A program made the translations under genes and the position numbers. Under the pieces are notes generated by a model. It was not told the origin of the DNA and did not search any database. It saw only the letters and a list, made by a program, of their open reading frames with translations. Below are positions 48,810 through 60,574 of a stretch of DNA of 64,000 nucleotides, piece by piece; position 1 is the first letter of the stretch; every line of letters begins with the position of its first letter. Source of the stretch: Sipunculus nudus (taxonomy: Eukaryota > Annelida > Sipuncula > Golfingiida > Sipunculidae); assembly GCA_026874595.1 (NCBI GenBank), contig CM049313.1, positions 75,016,659 through 75,080,658 of the forward strand, read 5' to 3'.

Positions 48810-48872
48810 TTAATGGAAATTCTGGCGAGACAACTGGGGGTAAATATAACCCAAAAAAGGGGCGACACCCAC
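48810..48872 (-). CDS. Read-through extension of the common exon (possible finger-less isoform)
   Basis: If the donor at 48872 is not used, the reading frame continues for 20 codons (VGVAPFLGYIYPQLSRQNFH) to a stop at 48810. The result is a 453-residue protein with no zinc fingers. Such a form could compete with the DNA-binding isoforms, as proposed for finger-less forms in related families. The tail has no recognisable motif and may simply be intron. No clear poly(A) signal was identified just beyond it. Confidence 0.3.
   Translation of the reverse strand: MGVAPFLGYIYPQLSRQNFH
48871..48872 (-). other. Shared 5' splice donor of the common exon
   Basis: On the minus strand the exon ends ...ACG CAG CAG and the intron opens GTGGGT, a near-ideal donor. 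The break falls between codons. This one donor must serve all fourteen acceptors between 37020 and 5314, so the introns would range from about 11.9 to 43.6 kb. Confidence 0.9.
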
Positions 48873-50171
48873 CTGCTGCGTTGATCCTGGTGTCCCCTGA
48901 GATTGATCGTCTAAATTAGCTGGCATTGGAATGAATTCTTGGTTTATGGCAGTAGAAGTCCCTGGCCAGTCAACTGGAAGGCCTGAAAAGTCTCCTAAAC
49001 TACTTGCTGCCCCATGTAAACTACTTGAACTAGGAGCTGCAGAGGACATTGTTTGCACTGGTAAGACATTCACAGGAACTGGCATACTTGTCGGAGACTT
49101 CGCTAATGAGCCTGGCACTCGTACAAGTTCACCGGATAAGCTAAACCCAGACATTTGTGTGTCACCATGAGTTTCTTCTTTAGTATCTATTAAATTTGAG
49201 TTATGCTGCAACGACAACGAATCATCAGATTTTGGGTTCAAAGCAGTCTCTTGTTCTTGACTATTGGAAGTTTGTAATGAAACACTTGGGTCATTTTCTG
49301 CTGCGGAACTGGAAATATGGAAAGGGCGTGGCTGTAATGGTGGTGGTGGTCTGGCAAGGGTTGAATTTTCATGAAAGGCTGTCCTTGATAAAGGCTGGTT
49401 CTCATTGAGAGATGGCAATGCGAGTCTTTCAGAAATATCACCTGGGTTTGATGCTGCACCAAGATGGTCTGTCCTTACAAATCTACATGGCAAGTGAGAA
49501 TCTTCATCTTTCACTTCCTCTTTAACTGGCACATCTAAGTCTATAACAATCACATCTTTCTTTCGCTTACCCTGCCTGGGACCAGCCTCATCACTGGTTT
49601 CATTATAATCATTTTTATCAAATGGCTCATATGTTCCTGTTCCTGGCATCGTTCCCCCAGTACCAATCCGATCTGCCGGATGCATTGGGCTTCCAGACCC
49701 GGCATCCAGGGATGAATTGTCATAACTAGGGGAAGTTGCGTCTCTATGCTGTGGGGAACTGTTGATTAAATCAACTTCTTCGAGGGGGATTTGTTTGGGT
49801 TCTCCTTTGCGTTTGTGCTTTTCAACTGTGGGGCCATCACCATCCTTTCTGAGCATTTGCAATGTCCGCTTTGGTGGGCGGCGCTGTGTGGGTAACCTTT
49901 CACCCGGTTCAATTTCAACAGAAGGCGAACTGTCACTTGAGAGTAAACGCCCATCTGACGAGGGCTTTGAAAAGTCATCTGTTGTTTTATCCAAGTGTCC
50001 AGGTAAATTGAAAGTTTCCCTGACACTGACAAGGAAAACTTCTTGTTTATCCAGGGTGATCCCAATCAGACCCTCCACGCTGAGTTCCATGTCATAATGG
50101 AGGCCATTTCGGCACAAGGTGGCGATGGCTTCGACCAGCAGGGTTTTCATGCGCTCTCGGTCCGCCCTCAT
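48873..50171 (-). CDS. Common 5' coding exon: shared N-terminus of a zinc-finger transcription factor family
   Basis: It encodes 433 residues beginning MRADRERMK. The start is the ATG at 50171-50169: it has A at -3 and an in-frame TGA four codons upstream (50183-50181). Residues about 7-55 look ordered, with a helix-like part (LLVEAIATLCRNGL) and then a beta-rich part (EGLIGITL, EVFLVSV). I do not recognise this as a named domain, and it is not BTB, KRAB or ZAD. The rest is low-complexity Ser/Pro/Gln-rich, as in activation or repression tails. Basic clusters, possible nuclear localisation signals, lie at 97-102, 118-126 and 201-205. VIVIDLD at 207-213 is a textbook SUMO-interaction motif, followed by VKEE and VKDE sumoylation consensus sites. 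The exon ends after ...STQQ at a phase-0 donor. The protein is probably nuclear and acts through whichever finger exon is spliced on. Confidence 0.9.
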
Positions 50172-50600
50172 TTTGACCACTCACATATCAACAAACATCA
50201 ACAAATAGGCATATTTTCCTAATAGATAACACTGCTGGTAATTTCTCTGTATGCAAGTGCGTAATATCACAATTTTGCGGTCACATTTGTGCGATTTTAT
50301 TTCAGTTTGATATCCGCCCGTTTCCGAGCGATAACCTGGGCCCACACTCACAGCAACAAAGGGGTCAAATTAATATACAAGCCTACCGCGGTCTAGTGAT
50401 GTATTCCTGGTGATGGCCCCTTGTTTTTTCCTTTGTTTCATATGCGCTTATTTTATTGCCTTATTTTATGATTCCATTATAAAAGTGATTTCAGCCAGGG
50501 CATCGTCCTACTGGCTTGCCTTTGACTTGGACGCGCACCTTTAGACAAAATGGCTTCTCACGCATGCGTAATGGCCATATCCGATTTTTTTCAACGATTC
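50172..50600 (-). promoter_or_regulatory. Candidate promoter and 5' UTR of the zinc-finger gene
   Basis: The block upstream of the ATG is richer in GC and CpG than its surroundings. It has an ATGGC-type YY1-like motif near 50551 and a CACGCATGCGTAA palindrome near 50558, which resembles but does not match an NRF1 site. No TATA box is obvious. There are possible acceptor AGs within 100 bp of the ATG (for example after TCTATTAG), so a non-coding first exon further upstream is possible. The TSS is not determinable by eye. Confidence 0.4.
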
Positions 50601-50846
50601 ATATATTAACCTACTTGTATATATATTTCTATATTTGTCAATAGATGGCGCTTTCCATGTTCCCAATGAAGGCGCACTTTAGTCATAATTAACAATTTAT
50701 TTGAACATAACCATAGATTCTCGATCCTGACCAGTGCAAAGGGTAAATAGGCCTAAATCCACGTTTCGATCAGTCTACCGGCCACCTGTTCTTTTCGTTA
50801 CCAATACTGAAATATTTATAATTATCATGAAAAGTATACTAAGGAC

Positions 50847-50848
<2 letters not shown>

Positions 50849-50903
<55 letters not shown>
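50849..50903. repeat. (TA)n microsatellite upstream of the promoter
   Basis: A near-perfect TA run of 55 bp, about 680 bp upstream of the common-exon ATG. Confidence 0.95.
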
Positions 50904-50906
<3 letters not shown>

Positions 50907-50949
50907 ACAGTCGTTTGAATCCCTATTTCAGGAGGAAATGGGAAGATTA

Positions 50950-53900
50950 TAGTAAATGCATTTATGTAGTTTTTTAACCCTTTTTCCATTTTAATCACAT
51001 GCTCCACCACCCAAAAATTACCAAATATTGAATTTAACATATTCATGCCTGCAAAAGTGATTTAGTTTTATCCTCATATAACGTCTTCTTTGTGTAACCA
51101 TGCTTTAATATTACTCAAAACCATAGGCTTGCCTGGTATCTGAAGCATGAAACAATTATACTGAGAATAAATGAATATTTAAGCTAGTTGTAATGATCAA
51201 ATTAATATGAATATAAACAATTTAAGGAATACTGACCATAATCTAACGATATAATTACACATTGTCCTATACTCTAAATTTGTTATATTCCAAAGCAGAC
51301 CCGTCTATTAGGTGACGAGTTTAGATACATGTATTTAGCATGAAATATGTATTTCCTACCATTTTGGTGAATATGACGTACATTATATTTCAATCTACAA
51401 ATTGCACTATACTAACCCTTATCCCTAAACACAGCCCCCCCCCCCCGGCTCCAAAGCTATATATATAGTAGGCCTACGCACCACTCCACAATGCCAGTGA
51501 ACATCAACGATACGTTATTTTTAAATATACCTTTCCCATCACAAGACGCCTGTCTGAGACAATTGACATTAGGTGTTCGGGTCCGTTAGAGCCTATTCAG
51601 ACAAGGAAGATCATATTTTGTTAAAGATTTATAGTAATAACAATACTATATCTTTAATGGTGAGCGTCCTGCCGGATATTCTGCTTTGCATTTGATTTCT
51701 TTTTACCAAACCAATGATGCTGCCCATTGACCCGAACACTGCAGAGGACTATTATTGGTCGGGTGCGTAAATGCGAGTGGTCATTTATATAGCCAGGTTG
51801 CTTAGCGTCAGATTTTGGCCATATCGTTACAGACCGGATAAAAGCACCAAAGTTTGTATATGGGCAGAATACATCAAAACGGATGATTTCTGAAAGGGGT
51901 GCCCTCATGGAGAACCCACGAGATAAGTTTCAGAGCCTGAAAACCATCTTCGCCTTGCGTATCACTGTACCCTCTTCTTGCATGAAAATAAAGAGGGGTA
52001 TGGAAGGAAAAATAACCTTAGATCCACTACAATTTAATGAAATAAAGTAAATTATATACCAAACGAAAGCCAAGAAGAGTATTTTTTCCCAACATTACCA
52101 TTTACATTGTAATATTATAAACCTGCAGCCCAAAAATTGTAGAAAGGTCACGTGACCACACATTTTCTTACATTCGGGACTTGGGAAGCTACATACAAAC
52201 ATTAAGCCAAGATATTGAGTACATAAACGAAAAAATATCCAAATTTTTCTTGTTTACTTTTGCTGAGTTTGTGATTCAGTTTTTTTTTGGAAAGTACAAA
52301 ATGTTTATATTAAGGGAAAGTTGCCTTAGCGACTACTGGTGTTTAAACTAAATATAACCGATAAACCATATTTCCGATCAAATTTAAACTTACGTTCATA
52401 TTTTTTTTTTTTCTTGTTATTCATTGCAACTGATCTTTGTATATCGTTGCAAACTAAAATGTACACTTCTGGGCCAGCACATTGAATTATTATCAGAATT
52501 ATATTATTAACTATCATAGTCACCCTGTTACAAGAGTGCGAGCACAACTGATAATATGTTAAAAAATTACCACTAATGCATCACCTGTTTCAAAATTCAC
52601 TAAAAATTGAAATATTTTACAGAAATAAAATCCTTCAGACTGCTTTAACAAATAAACCGGTCATATCATAAGGTTACCAGAAGGTGATCCAGGGGAGGGG
52701 TCCAGGGGATCCGACCCCCCCCCCCCTTTTTTTTTCAGTCGCCGCAACCTTTTATAAGGGTTTCGGACCATTTTTTGCGGCCTGGACGCAGGGAAAGGAA
52801 AAATCACTTGAGTTTCGCTATATCATGATAAAATATTCCAAATGATATACCAAATTAAAGACAAAGAAAAGTACGTTACAGTCTAATATGTTCCTTTTTT
52901 TTAAATATGCATAAGAAGCCCACATAACATTAAAAGGCAAGTGTTTATGACAGATCTCAAAATGGCGGTCATCAAGCATGATGAAAATCTGACACAAAAT
53001 GTTTTTTAGTGAAGAGGAACATTGTCCATGTCCTCTAGAATATTAGCCTACATTTCTTATTTTTTTTTCTTATTCCTGCATCTTATTACTGTTTAACTTT
53101 TTTTTTTAATTTTGGTAATGTAAAAATAAATTCAATAGATACATGACTCATTTTTATATATTATATGCAAGCCTGCGGTTTAATCAATTTCACAGGCTAT
53201 TCTTTTTCTCGTATTAGGTAACAAATATCTTTATGAAATGATTTAATTGCAAACAAGATGTCTATAGATAAATGAAAACTTGAAAGTTTATGGCTGGATA
53301 ACTAAATTGACCAATTATATTCCAAAACCAATATATGTGTTATCTGTATATCTCCAAACACTCTCTCAAATTCACCCTAAAGGTTCTTAGGTTTAGGAAT
53401 CCAACATTGACAAACACCTCTGAACAACAAAATGTGTAGGTAAATTCAAGACAAAGCCTCCTTTTCCTGATAGATATATCGTGTTCGCCTCTACAGAAGT
53501 TAAGACTTGCACAAAAACGGCAGTTACAGCAACATAATACAACTTTAGAATATTCATGTTCACATGCATAACTTTATAATCATAAACAAAGTTAACTCAG
53601 TCGGATATTTCTTCCTATGTCTAAACATAAGTTTAATTTTTAAAATCCTAATTATTATGCAATTTTTATTGTTTTATTCAAATGATATATTTATCAACTT
53701 CTCAAATGTTTTCACTTCAGAGCATGAGGATATTTAAACACACTCACAGGATATAGTTTCATGTCAATGGATGACGTGACCTTTTGACCTCTTGCGACCT
53801 ACCATTATATATATTAACATGATTTTCGTCACAATTTCTACGATAACTGTTCATGATATTTCATAATGGTGTCCTAAAATGCATATTGATTAATTAAAAA

Positions 53901-55000
53901 TGAGTTTTAGAGTCAATCGAGTTTACAACATTCCGTTTGTTGTTGTAAACTTGTGAAATTTTACGTAAACTCCTGTCATTTTGGACTCGGGCCTGCTGAA
54001 AGAACTAGAAACCGAGTTCGGGTGGTGCTTTTATCCGGCTTGTAACGATAATTCCGTTAAGCCACCTGACTACATGGCGTTCGCTCGGCTTGGCTTCGCG
54101 ATGGCCATAATGACATACTCCTCGTAAAACCTTACATGAAGCATAACATTTCACTGGGCTACAACCAACACTATCTTTCCGTAATCTAACAAACGTGATC
54201 AGTTGTCTGTATTTATTTTGTAAAGTGGACGAAAGTCATTAAAATTACAATACGATGTAACTGAATTTTATGTTAACTTGTATATCACGTTATCAATTTA
54301 ATGAACGGGCCCATGCATTAGGTACAGCCAGGGACCCCATGCAACCGATAACCTGCTGCAGTGTATCTTACTTTCTCTGGATAATAGGCTCTATTCGTCG
54401 GGCCTGGTCTCACAGGAAAGTGGAGACAGTATTACATGAAGACATTTCACAATATCTATTTATATAATTTAAAGATATAAAACAACACTGTTTCCCTGAA
54501 AATTATTCAAACTCTAAACTTTCAAATAAAACTATATTACTTCTGATTTTGTTATCATGAAGTGAACATGTACATATATCTAGGTAGATGGCATGACTGC
54601 TGCTTAAAAAGTAGGTCGCAACAGGAGGTGACGGGCACGGCCTTATATCAACAATCTCGGGTCTGAGGTTCTCAGTCCCATTCGGCTCAATCCCTGGATC
54701 CCAAAATAACTCCCTTCCTTACTGTCACCAGTTTTAATTAACAGTGGGTCAAGTCATTCAGTGCATATGATTGGCTGATAGCTGGTGGTCAGTTGATTCA
54801 CAACTTGACATGAAACAACTAGTGACAGAAGAGAAGAGGGAAGTTACACACTAATTAAGGGTCAATAAACAAGGCCCCGCTTATCAGCAGTGTTCAAGCT
54901 CAATAGACTGCTACTGCAGGTCATATCCCAGGTATCAGTAGCTCCATTAGCCAGACAATCAGTGATTGAAGAATGTATTGGTTATCTCCGTGTATACATG
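50950..55000. other. Intergenic AT-rich sequence
   Basis: No gene recognised. It contains a C12 run at 51435-51446 and a repeat fragment near 52690-52800 (see the separate entry). Confidence 0.5.
52690..52800 (+). repeat. Repeat fragment, related to 55490-55680
   Basis: TTTTTCAGTCGCCGCAACCT and the following CGGACCATTTT...GCGGCCTGGACG match, with changes, TTTTTCAGCCGCCGCAACCT near 55511. The element is otherwise unidentified. Confidence 0.65.
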
Positions 55001-55040
55001 TGATTCTTGACAGGTCTTTTAAAATGCTGTTTACGTTTTC

Positions 55041-55256
55041 TTGACGATGAAAGCAGCAACGAATATAAAGGAAATTGAGGATTTACTTAGCAAGGAAATA
55101 CTGTGTGTTAGTGAACAGTTGGAAATGAACAATCTTTCTTTACATGTTGGTAAATCAGAGAACATACAATTAACATCTAAATTACTATCTTTAAAAAACT
55201 ATCTAACCTTAATATTTCATGTAAAGAAACAAATATTACAGGTAAACCGAAGTTAA
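55041..55256 (+). pseudogene. Fragment of a LINE reverse transcriptase (thumb region)
   Basis: The frame reads IEDLLSKEILCVSEQLEMNN followed by LSLHVGKSENIQL, which fits the C-terminal RT pattern of non-LTR elements (L..DL..V..W...N.LSLN..KT). It is isolated, with no flanking RT core, and so is a relic. Relationship to the fragment at 110-880 cannot be judged. Confidence 0.55.
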
Positions 55257-55489
55257 ATCGGAGCAACTCTAAAACAAACCCTATATCTGGCTAGGTCAGG
55301 CTGCAAAAAATAAGCTTATTAGCTGTGTTTTGGATATGCATTATAGGAATCATTTAGACTGTATATGTTTTAAAAAATAAATGGTTGAATGTTCAGCAGA
55401 GGGTAAATTATTTGACACGATCGCAAATGTTTAATATTAATTTCGAGGGAAACTGCACCTATGCAGAAGCGGATTCAGGGGAAGAGTCT

Positions 55490-55680
55490 ATGGTGCCAGG
55501 ACCTCTCCTTTTTCAGCCGCCGCAACCTTATTCAAGAGTTTTAGACCATTTTCTTTTCGGCCTGTTATATACCCTTTTCCGGACATGTGGACCTTTTTTC
55601 ATGTTTTGTCATTAGTCTTCCTGGGCTGGACCCCTCCTTTTCCTAAATCATTGAATGGATCCGCCTCTGTTATGTATATG
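55490..55680 (+). repeat. Repeat fragment, related to 52690-52800
   Basis: The second copy of the CAGCCGCCGCAACCT repeat; it runs on to GGATCCGCCTCTG near 55665. Confidence 0.65.
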
Positions 55681-55789
55681 GCAGACTTGGTTAAATTAAA
55701 TTATAATAGAAGGTATAACACTAGGAGTAGAAAAATGTCTATTAAATAAAATTCGACTATTTTTTTTATTTAGAGTAACCATAAAACTG

Positions 55790-55985
55790 TCATCAAGCGG
55801 CGCTTGAACCGCAGCTATGGGCGGCGCCATGATGCCTGTCGAGTGTTTGTTTACTGGCATTTGGTTGGCTGCTAGTCACATCATACGCACAACGTTTTTC
55901 AGCACACGACGACCAATCCCTAGCTCCCGTGCTCTCTTACTACGCTACGCTGTGCGAGAGCCATAGAAGATGATTTGACAAAACT
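55790..55985. promoter_or_regulatory. Small GC- and CpG-rich island
   Basis: It stands out from the AT-rich surroundings: GGCGGCGCCATGATGCC near 55825, a CCAAT box near 55912, and repeated TACGCTACGC. A 46-codon plus-strand frame from 55831 (MMPVECLFTGIWLAAS...) has no recognisable motif. It may be the promoter or first exon of another gene whose body is not visible. Confidence 0.3.
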
Positions 55986-55999
55986 GGAGACATCCTATG

Positions 56000-57200
56000 G
56001 AGACATAGCTGAATTTTCGGTCATTCAAATAAAGTACTATATCTTCCTTAAATTACTTACGTTGCCATGCCACAAACGCAATATTTGATTTTTCACGATT
56101 TTCCCGACAAAGGTTTTAACAACGACCACTACTGGTGTCTATAAGTGTATCATAAACGGTCAAACTAGGCAGCGGAAAATCAGTAGCTTCTTTAGAAGCC
56201 TAAGATATCCGCTTCCTCGGGAGAGTAGCATTGAGGGTCCACTATGGAAACAAATATTTTGCCAAGAACAGAAACTTTCAGTGCTCCCCTTTCATGGCTG
56301 CATTATTTGGTAATGCAGTATTTTGACTGTAATTTCAGGAAAATTATGATTTATACGTAACTGTTTAGTGACTACAATACTATTGGTCTCTTCTTAATTG
56401 TTATAGATAACATTTTAGAAAATGTTTCCTACCTAGGAATCCTAGGTGGTATTTTATTTTCATACCAGTATAATTGTTTATAATAAAAGGTAACAAATGC
56501 TCATTGTATTACTTACGTCTCTATTATTGCGTTAGAAAAATATTACAGTCATGTTTGCTGCCAGCTGGTACATAATGATTTAAATTAATAATCAACTATA
56601 CAGGCAAAAAGGGCACTTTATTTATATTTAATTCAAATTTTAGTAACAGCACCTAAAAGAATAGTCTTGTTTACGTCACATTCTTGTTACTGATTTGATC
56701 TGAAGTACTTGGAATTAAATTTTAATTTTAAAATTTTAGTATTTATATTAATTTTAGTTATTCCGAGAATTTAGTGGAATGATATATACATTTATTATAT
56801 ACCATGTTTTATATCAATATTTGTGCATGATAGTTGTGTATATATGCATTTATTTCATCTGCGTCACTTGCCCACTGTAATGTTGTAACTAAAATAATAC
56901 AACTATATCTATCTATTTTTCTATCTATCTATATATCTGCCTATCTATCTAAAATCGTGAGGAACACATTTTTTTGACATGGTGGATATAAAATGACCTA
57001 GTAGTTAACTAATTTCCTGAAAATTTGACATTTATATAATTTTTGACAATATTTAGACCTTACGGTGAAACTCAGATTGGTTCTATTTCACAACTTCCGA
57101 AAATTGTTCTATTTGTGAGAATGGCGCAAGTCTATCGCCGCGATATGTGAATATCGTGTTGTTCGATTGATGATTATGCTGCTGACCCCAAGCAACACCA
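56000..57200. other. Intergenic AT-rich stretch
   Basis: No gene seen; an imperfect (TCTA)n microsatellite lies at about 56905-56952. Confidence 0.5.
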
Positions 57201-57203
57201 GAA

Positions 57204-57255
57204 GCGGCCTTTTTCAAAGGCCGCCCTTATTGACACACGGGATGTGTCAATAAGG
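57204..57255. repeat. Two adjacent perfect hairpins
   Basis: GCGGCCTTT / AAAGGCCGC (57204-57212 and 57216-57224, 3-nt loop) is followed directly by CCTTATTGACACA / TGTGTCAATAAGG (57225-57237 and 57243-57255, 5-nt loop). The second hairpin is two terminal repeats of the neighbouring MITE family placed head to head. Confidence 0.9.
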
Positions 57256-57261
57256 TCCAGC

Positions 57262-57381
57262 TTATTGACACACGGTTTAACTGCGCATGCGTCAAATCTG
57301 TCACACTCCCGCTAGATGGCAGGGCGTTCACCGTGTGTCACTAACACCCCCGTCGTGATACCCGAAACCGTGTGTCAATAA
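57262..57381. mobile_element. 120-bp MITE with 17-bp terminal inverted repeats
   Basis: Left end TTATTGACACACGGTTT and right end AAACCGTGTGTCAATAA match perfectly. No coding capacity. Related ends occur at 57225-57255 and at 60575-60684. The target duplication is not clear, because the insert sits next to another copy. Confidence 0.85.
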
Positions 57382-57489
57382 CGCGAGTTGTTGTTACTAT
57401 AGCAGGTCTTAATTACCGGGCCGTGTAGGAGAAATGGTAGCTTTGGACTAATCAGGTGTTACAATTGGGGGCCTTTGATCTCTGACACA

Positions 57490-60400
57490 AATGTTTAACA
57501 TTTATAATAGTTTATTACTTTCATCGCCTAGGTATATTAATTAGTTTGAAAAACCTATTTTTACCAGGCGGGGTACTACTAATTTCAGGGATGAAAATTA
57601 CATCCCTGATGAAAATTATTTAACTCATTTCAAAATTTTAAATATATTCAACAATTTAAAAATATAATATAATTTACATACATATATATCGTTTTATTCA
57701 ATAATATTTTTCTAATGAGAAAATAATAAACAAGGATAATAGGAACAAATACGCTCTATTAAAATTAATAAAAAAATATAGTAAGTTAATCAGTTTTTTT
57801 ATTACTTAATATACAAACTTTATAAGCACATAGATACTTAATAATTAAATAATTGCTATTAACCTGGAGAAGTGGACACTTTATCACTCTAATAATAATA
57901 GAGACGTGATTACTGAGAATTATGTCACATTCTTCTTTATGAGATGTATACTTTTCCAGATTTTCACGATGTAAAGTGTACATGTTCAAAATCAGAAAAA
58001 CAAACCAAAAATGAAATTGGCTAAGTTACTACGAGCCATGGAATGGTCATATCTTTATCAACAACTCATCATCGTGGCCTGATCGATTATAGAATAACGC
58101 GTCGACTTACTTTAACAAACTTAACCCTATATTATAGCCAAAGATCAGAATGGGGTTCGAAAAGGTCGCTCCTGTCCTGATCATATTTTTAGTTACTTCA
58201 TTACTAAGTAATCGTTTGCCTCAAGGAATAGAAACACGGCGCCCTATAGTAAGTGGGCATGTGCATGCATGCAGGAAAAAAGCTGTTGATGGGTAAATAT
58301 AGGAAACTACTCTTCACTCGCGGCTGTTTGGACTAAAAATTGATTACAAAGTCTATAACACCATAAAAAAAGTTTATATAGTAGTTATTCAGCTTATGTA
58401 TGATTAAGTAATAATATTTTCACAAATTGGTTTGGGGTACTATACTATATGTGAGGTACAAGGCAATATAATCTGTCACGCTGTATACTATATATGTATT
58501 ACCGGCTTAGCAGAAAAAAATAAAAAGGCTGATGTCGGTATAAGATCAATTTTTTATGGCCTAAAAGTTCTGATTTCCTAGCGCCGCAGTTGGTCCGCAG
58601 TTGGAACAAGTGTAAAAATTTACTTTTACGCCGTTAGAAAAAAGCACAACCCGTACACTCTGATGATGAGAGAAAACAAGAGAAACATTTAGTCACTCCA
58701 GACTTAGTAGTTTAGAAATTGAAACAAGTTTTAATTGATATATCAAAGGAGATTGTTTATATGGGATTCTCCAAGATTTATGACACAACAAATTTCGTAC
58801 CATGCACTTAGGAATTTTCAGTTTTATGAACTACAACGTCAGGTAACGTTAAACCCATTTCTTCATAGACTGAATGTAGGCTAATAGATTCTCCAACTTG
58901 TACCTTTTGTAAATTAGTAAGAGAAACTTTATCACATATATTTTGGAATTGTTCTCTTGTCGATAACTTGTGATTAAAAGTACAAGAGGTTTTGAATAAT
59001 TCGTCATTAAACTTCTCTGTTAAGTTTTCAGTATCTGAAGTTTTGTTAGGTTAAAGCGAACATAGATGGTTAAATATGCTAACACTGGTTGCTAAAAAGT
59101 ATGTTTGTAATTGCAGATAAGATAAGATAAGATAAGATAACAATTATTAGCCTTCAGTTCCAAGAATTTGTTGTTGACTTGCAAATCATTACATAAAAAA
59201 AATAAATAAGTAAATAGATAGATAAATACATAAAAATAATACAAAAATACATAAAAATCACACATAACATATTGATGCATGTAAAATTAAGCATGTAAAA
59301 ATGATAAAACAGATAATTCTGCAGGTAAAACACATAATTCAAAACATTAAATTTCTAAGAGGGTTGTGAGTTAAAGTGTTTAATACTGTGTGGTACGAGA
59401 GATTTTTTAAAACGAGTTGTTCTGATGTCTCAAAATGTTACCGAACTATCATGGATGTATAAGCTATGTTAAGCAGATTTATTCAACATATGATGTAATC
59501 GCTAAGAAACTTTGAGCAGGTAAGTTAACTCAACATAATTCAAAATGGGAAAACCTTACCGACCTGCTCTCCTCTACATGAATAATCTCCACGATTCAAT
59601 GTAAATTGTTTTTGAAATATTAATTTTTATATGTATGTTTGTATGTGTACTGTTACGTTATGCATGTACTACGTTTCTGTAATAAAAAAAGAAAGAAAAT
59701 CCAAACAATTCATCGTGCTATATAAAATATACACATTTAATATAAACAATATAAACATGTTAAGATACGGACACAAACATGGATACATATTTTTATTATA
59801 TACAAAATATACCGTACATAAATATTCAAGCAAGTTCCATATAAAATTAAATATTCCAATACAGTCTTCTTCAGTATCATCCTTCTCGACCTCTGAACAG
59901 TGTTTCCTAATGCATGCCCTGCCATGCAGGGGCCCTGGATGAGGTGAATATGCAACTAGAGAATTTTTAAAGGCTTGTTTCATTTATTATCTTTGACGCA
60001 TTATTTTCAAATTGTTATTATTCTATAATAAATGGAAATGGATATCTATATAAGAATAACTACCATATTTGATATTTTATGACCAAATGTGCTCAAATTA
60101 GTCAAATATAGCTTGTACAATGCAATGCAACGTTTTCTTAGCGACTTTATCAATATCAACGTCATGCATAACGTTATGGTGGTAGATCAAAGTTTGAGCC
60201 GATAAATTCGACTTAGGATACACGATGACTCTCAAACAACACCACCTTAAAAAAAATGTTTTTTTTTTTGTAAAATTATACATCTCCTTTATATTACAGA
60301 ACATTACTTTTGTTTATAATTTGCGTTAAAGATGGAAAATAGGCCATTGAAAAAAAAAATTAATTACACAATAACCCTGGAAAACCCCTGTTACAATAAG

Positions 60401-60540
60401 GCAAAAGAAACGTCTTCGCAATGAAAAAAAAACACCACATTTCATGACGCCCAGTTTCCCTGGTAGCCTTTGAAGTTACCTGGCCCTTTGATCTATGACA
60501 CCAGTGATCAAAGAGATTAATTGGGGTAACGGTGCGCCAG
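57490..60540. other. Intergenic AT-rich sequence between two related MITE ends
   Basis: No gene recognised; five GATAA units in tandem lie near 59117-59141. The flanking terminal-repeat sequences leave open that this is the body of a larger element, but no transposase frame is visible. Confidence 0.45.
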
Positions 60541-60574
60541 CTTAATTGCGGTACTACGCGTGACTGACCACTGG

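Larger units (their letters stand above)
5098..50171 (-). other. Whole gene: lola-like locus with one common exon and 14 alternative C2H2 terminal exons
   Basis: The gene runs from a 433-codon 5' exon to the most distal finger exon. Every finger exon found has a phase-0 acceptor matching the phase-0 donor of the common exon, and every one ends in its own stop codon, so each should be an alternative last exon. The architecture is known from insect lola and mod(mdg4), where a BTB exon is joined to many finger or FLYWCH exons; here no BTB is present. More finger exons could lie beyond the left edge of the window, although the last 5 kb is already repeat sequence. UTRs and poly(A) sites could not be fixed. 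The exon phases are seen directly; use of all fourteen exons is inferred. Confidence 0.88.

Noticed and set aside
48873-50171. Naming the gene lola or mod(mdg4)
   Set aside because: The exon layout matches, but the common exon has no BTB domain, so a gene symbol would claim an orthology that the sequence does not show.
59631-59983. Overlapping 103- and 104-codon frames on opposite strands
   Set aside because: Composition is that of AT-rich DNA, with no motif, no splice context and no codon bias visible.
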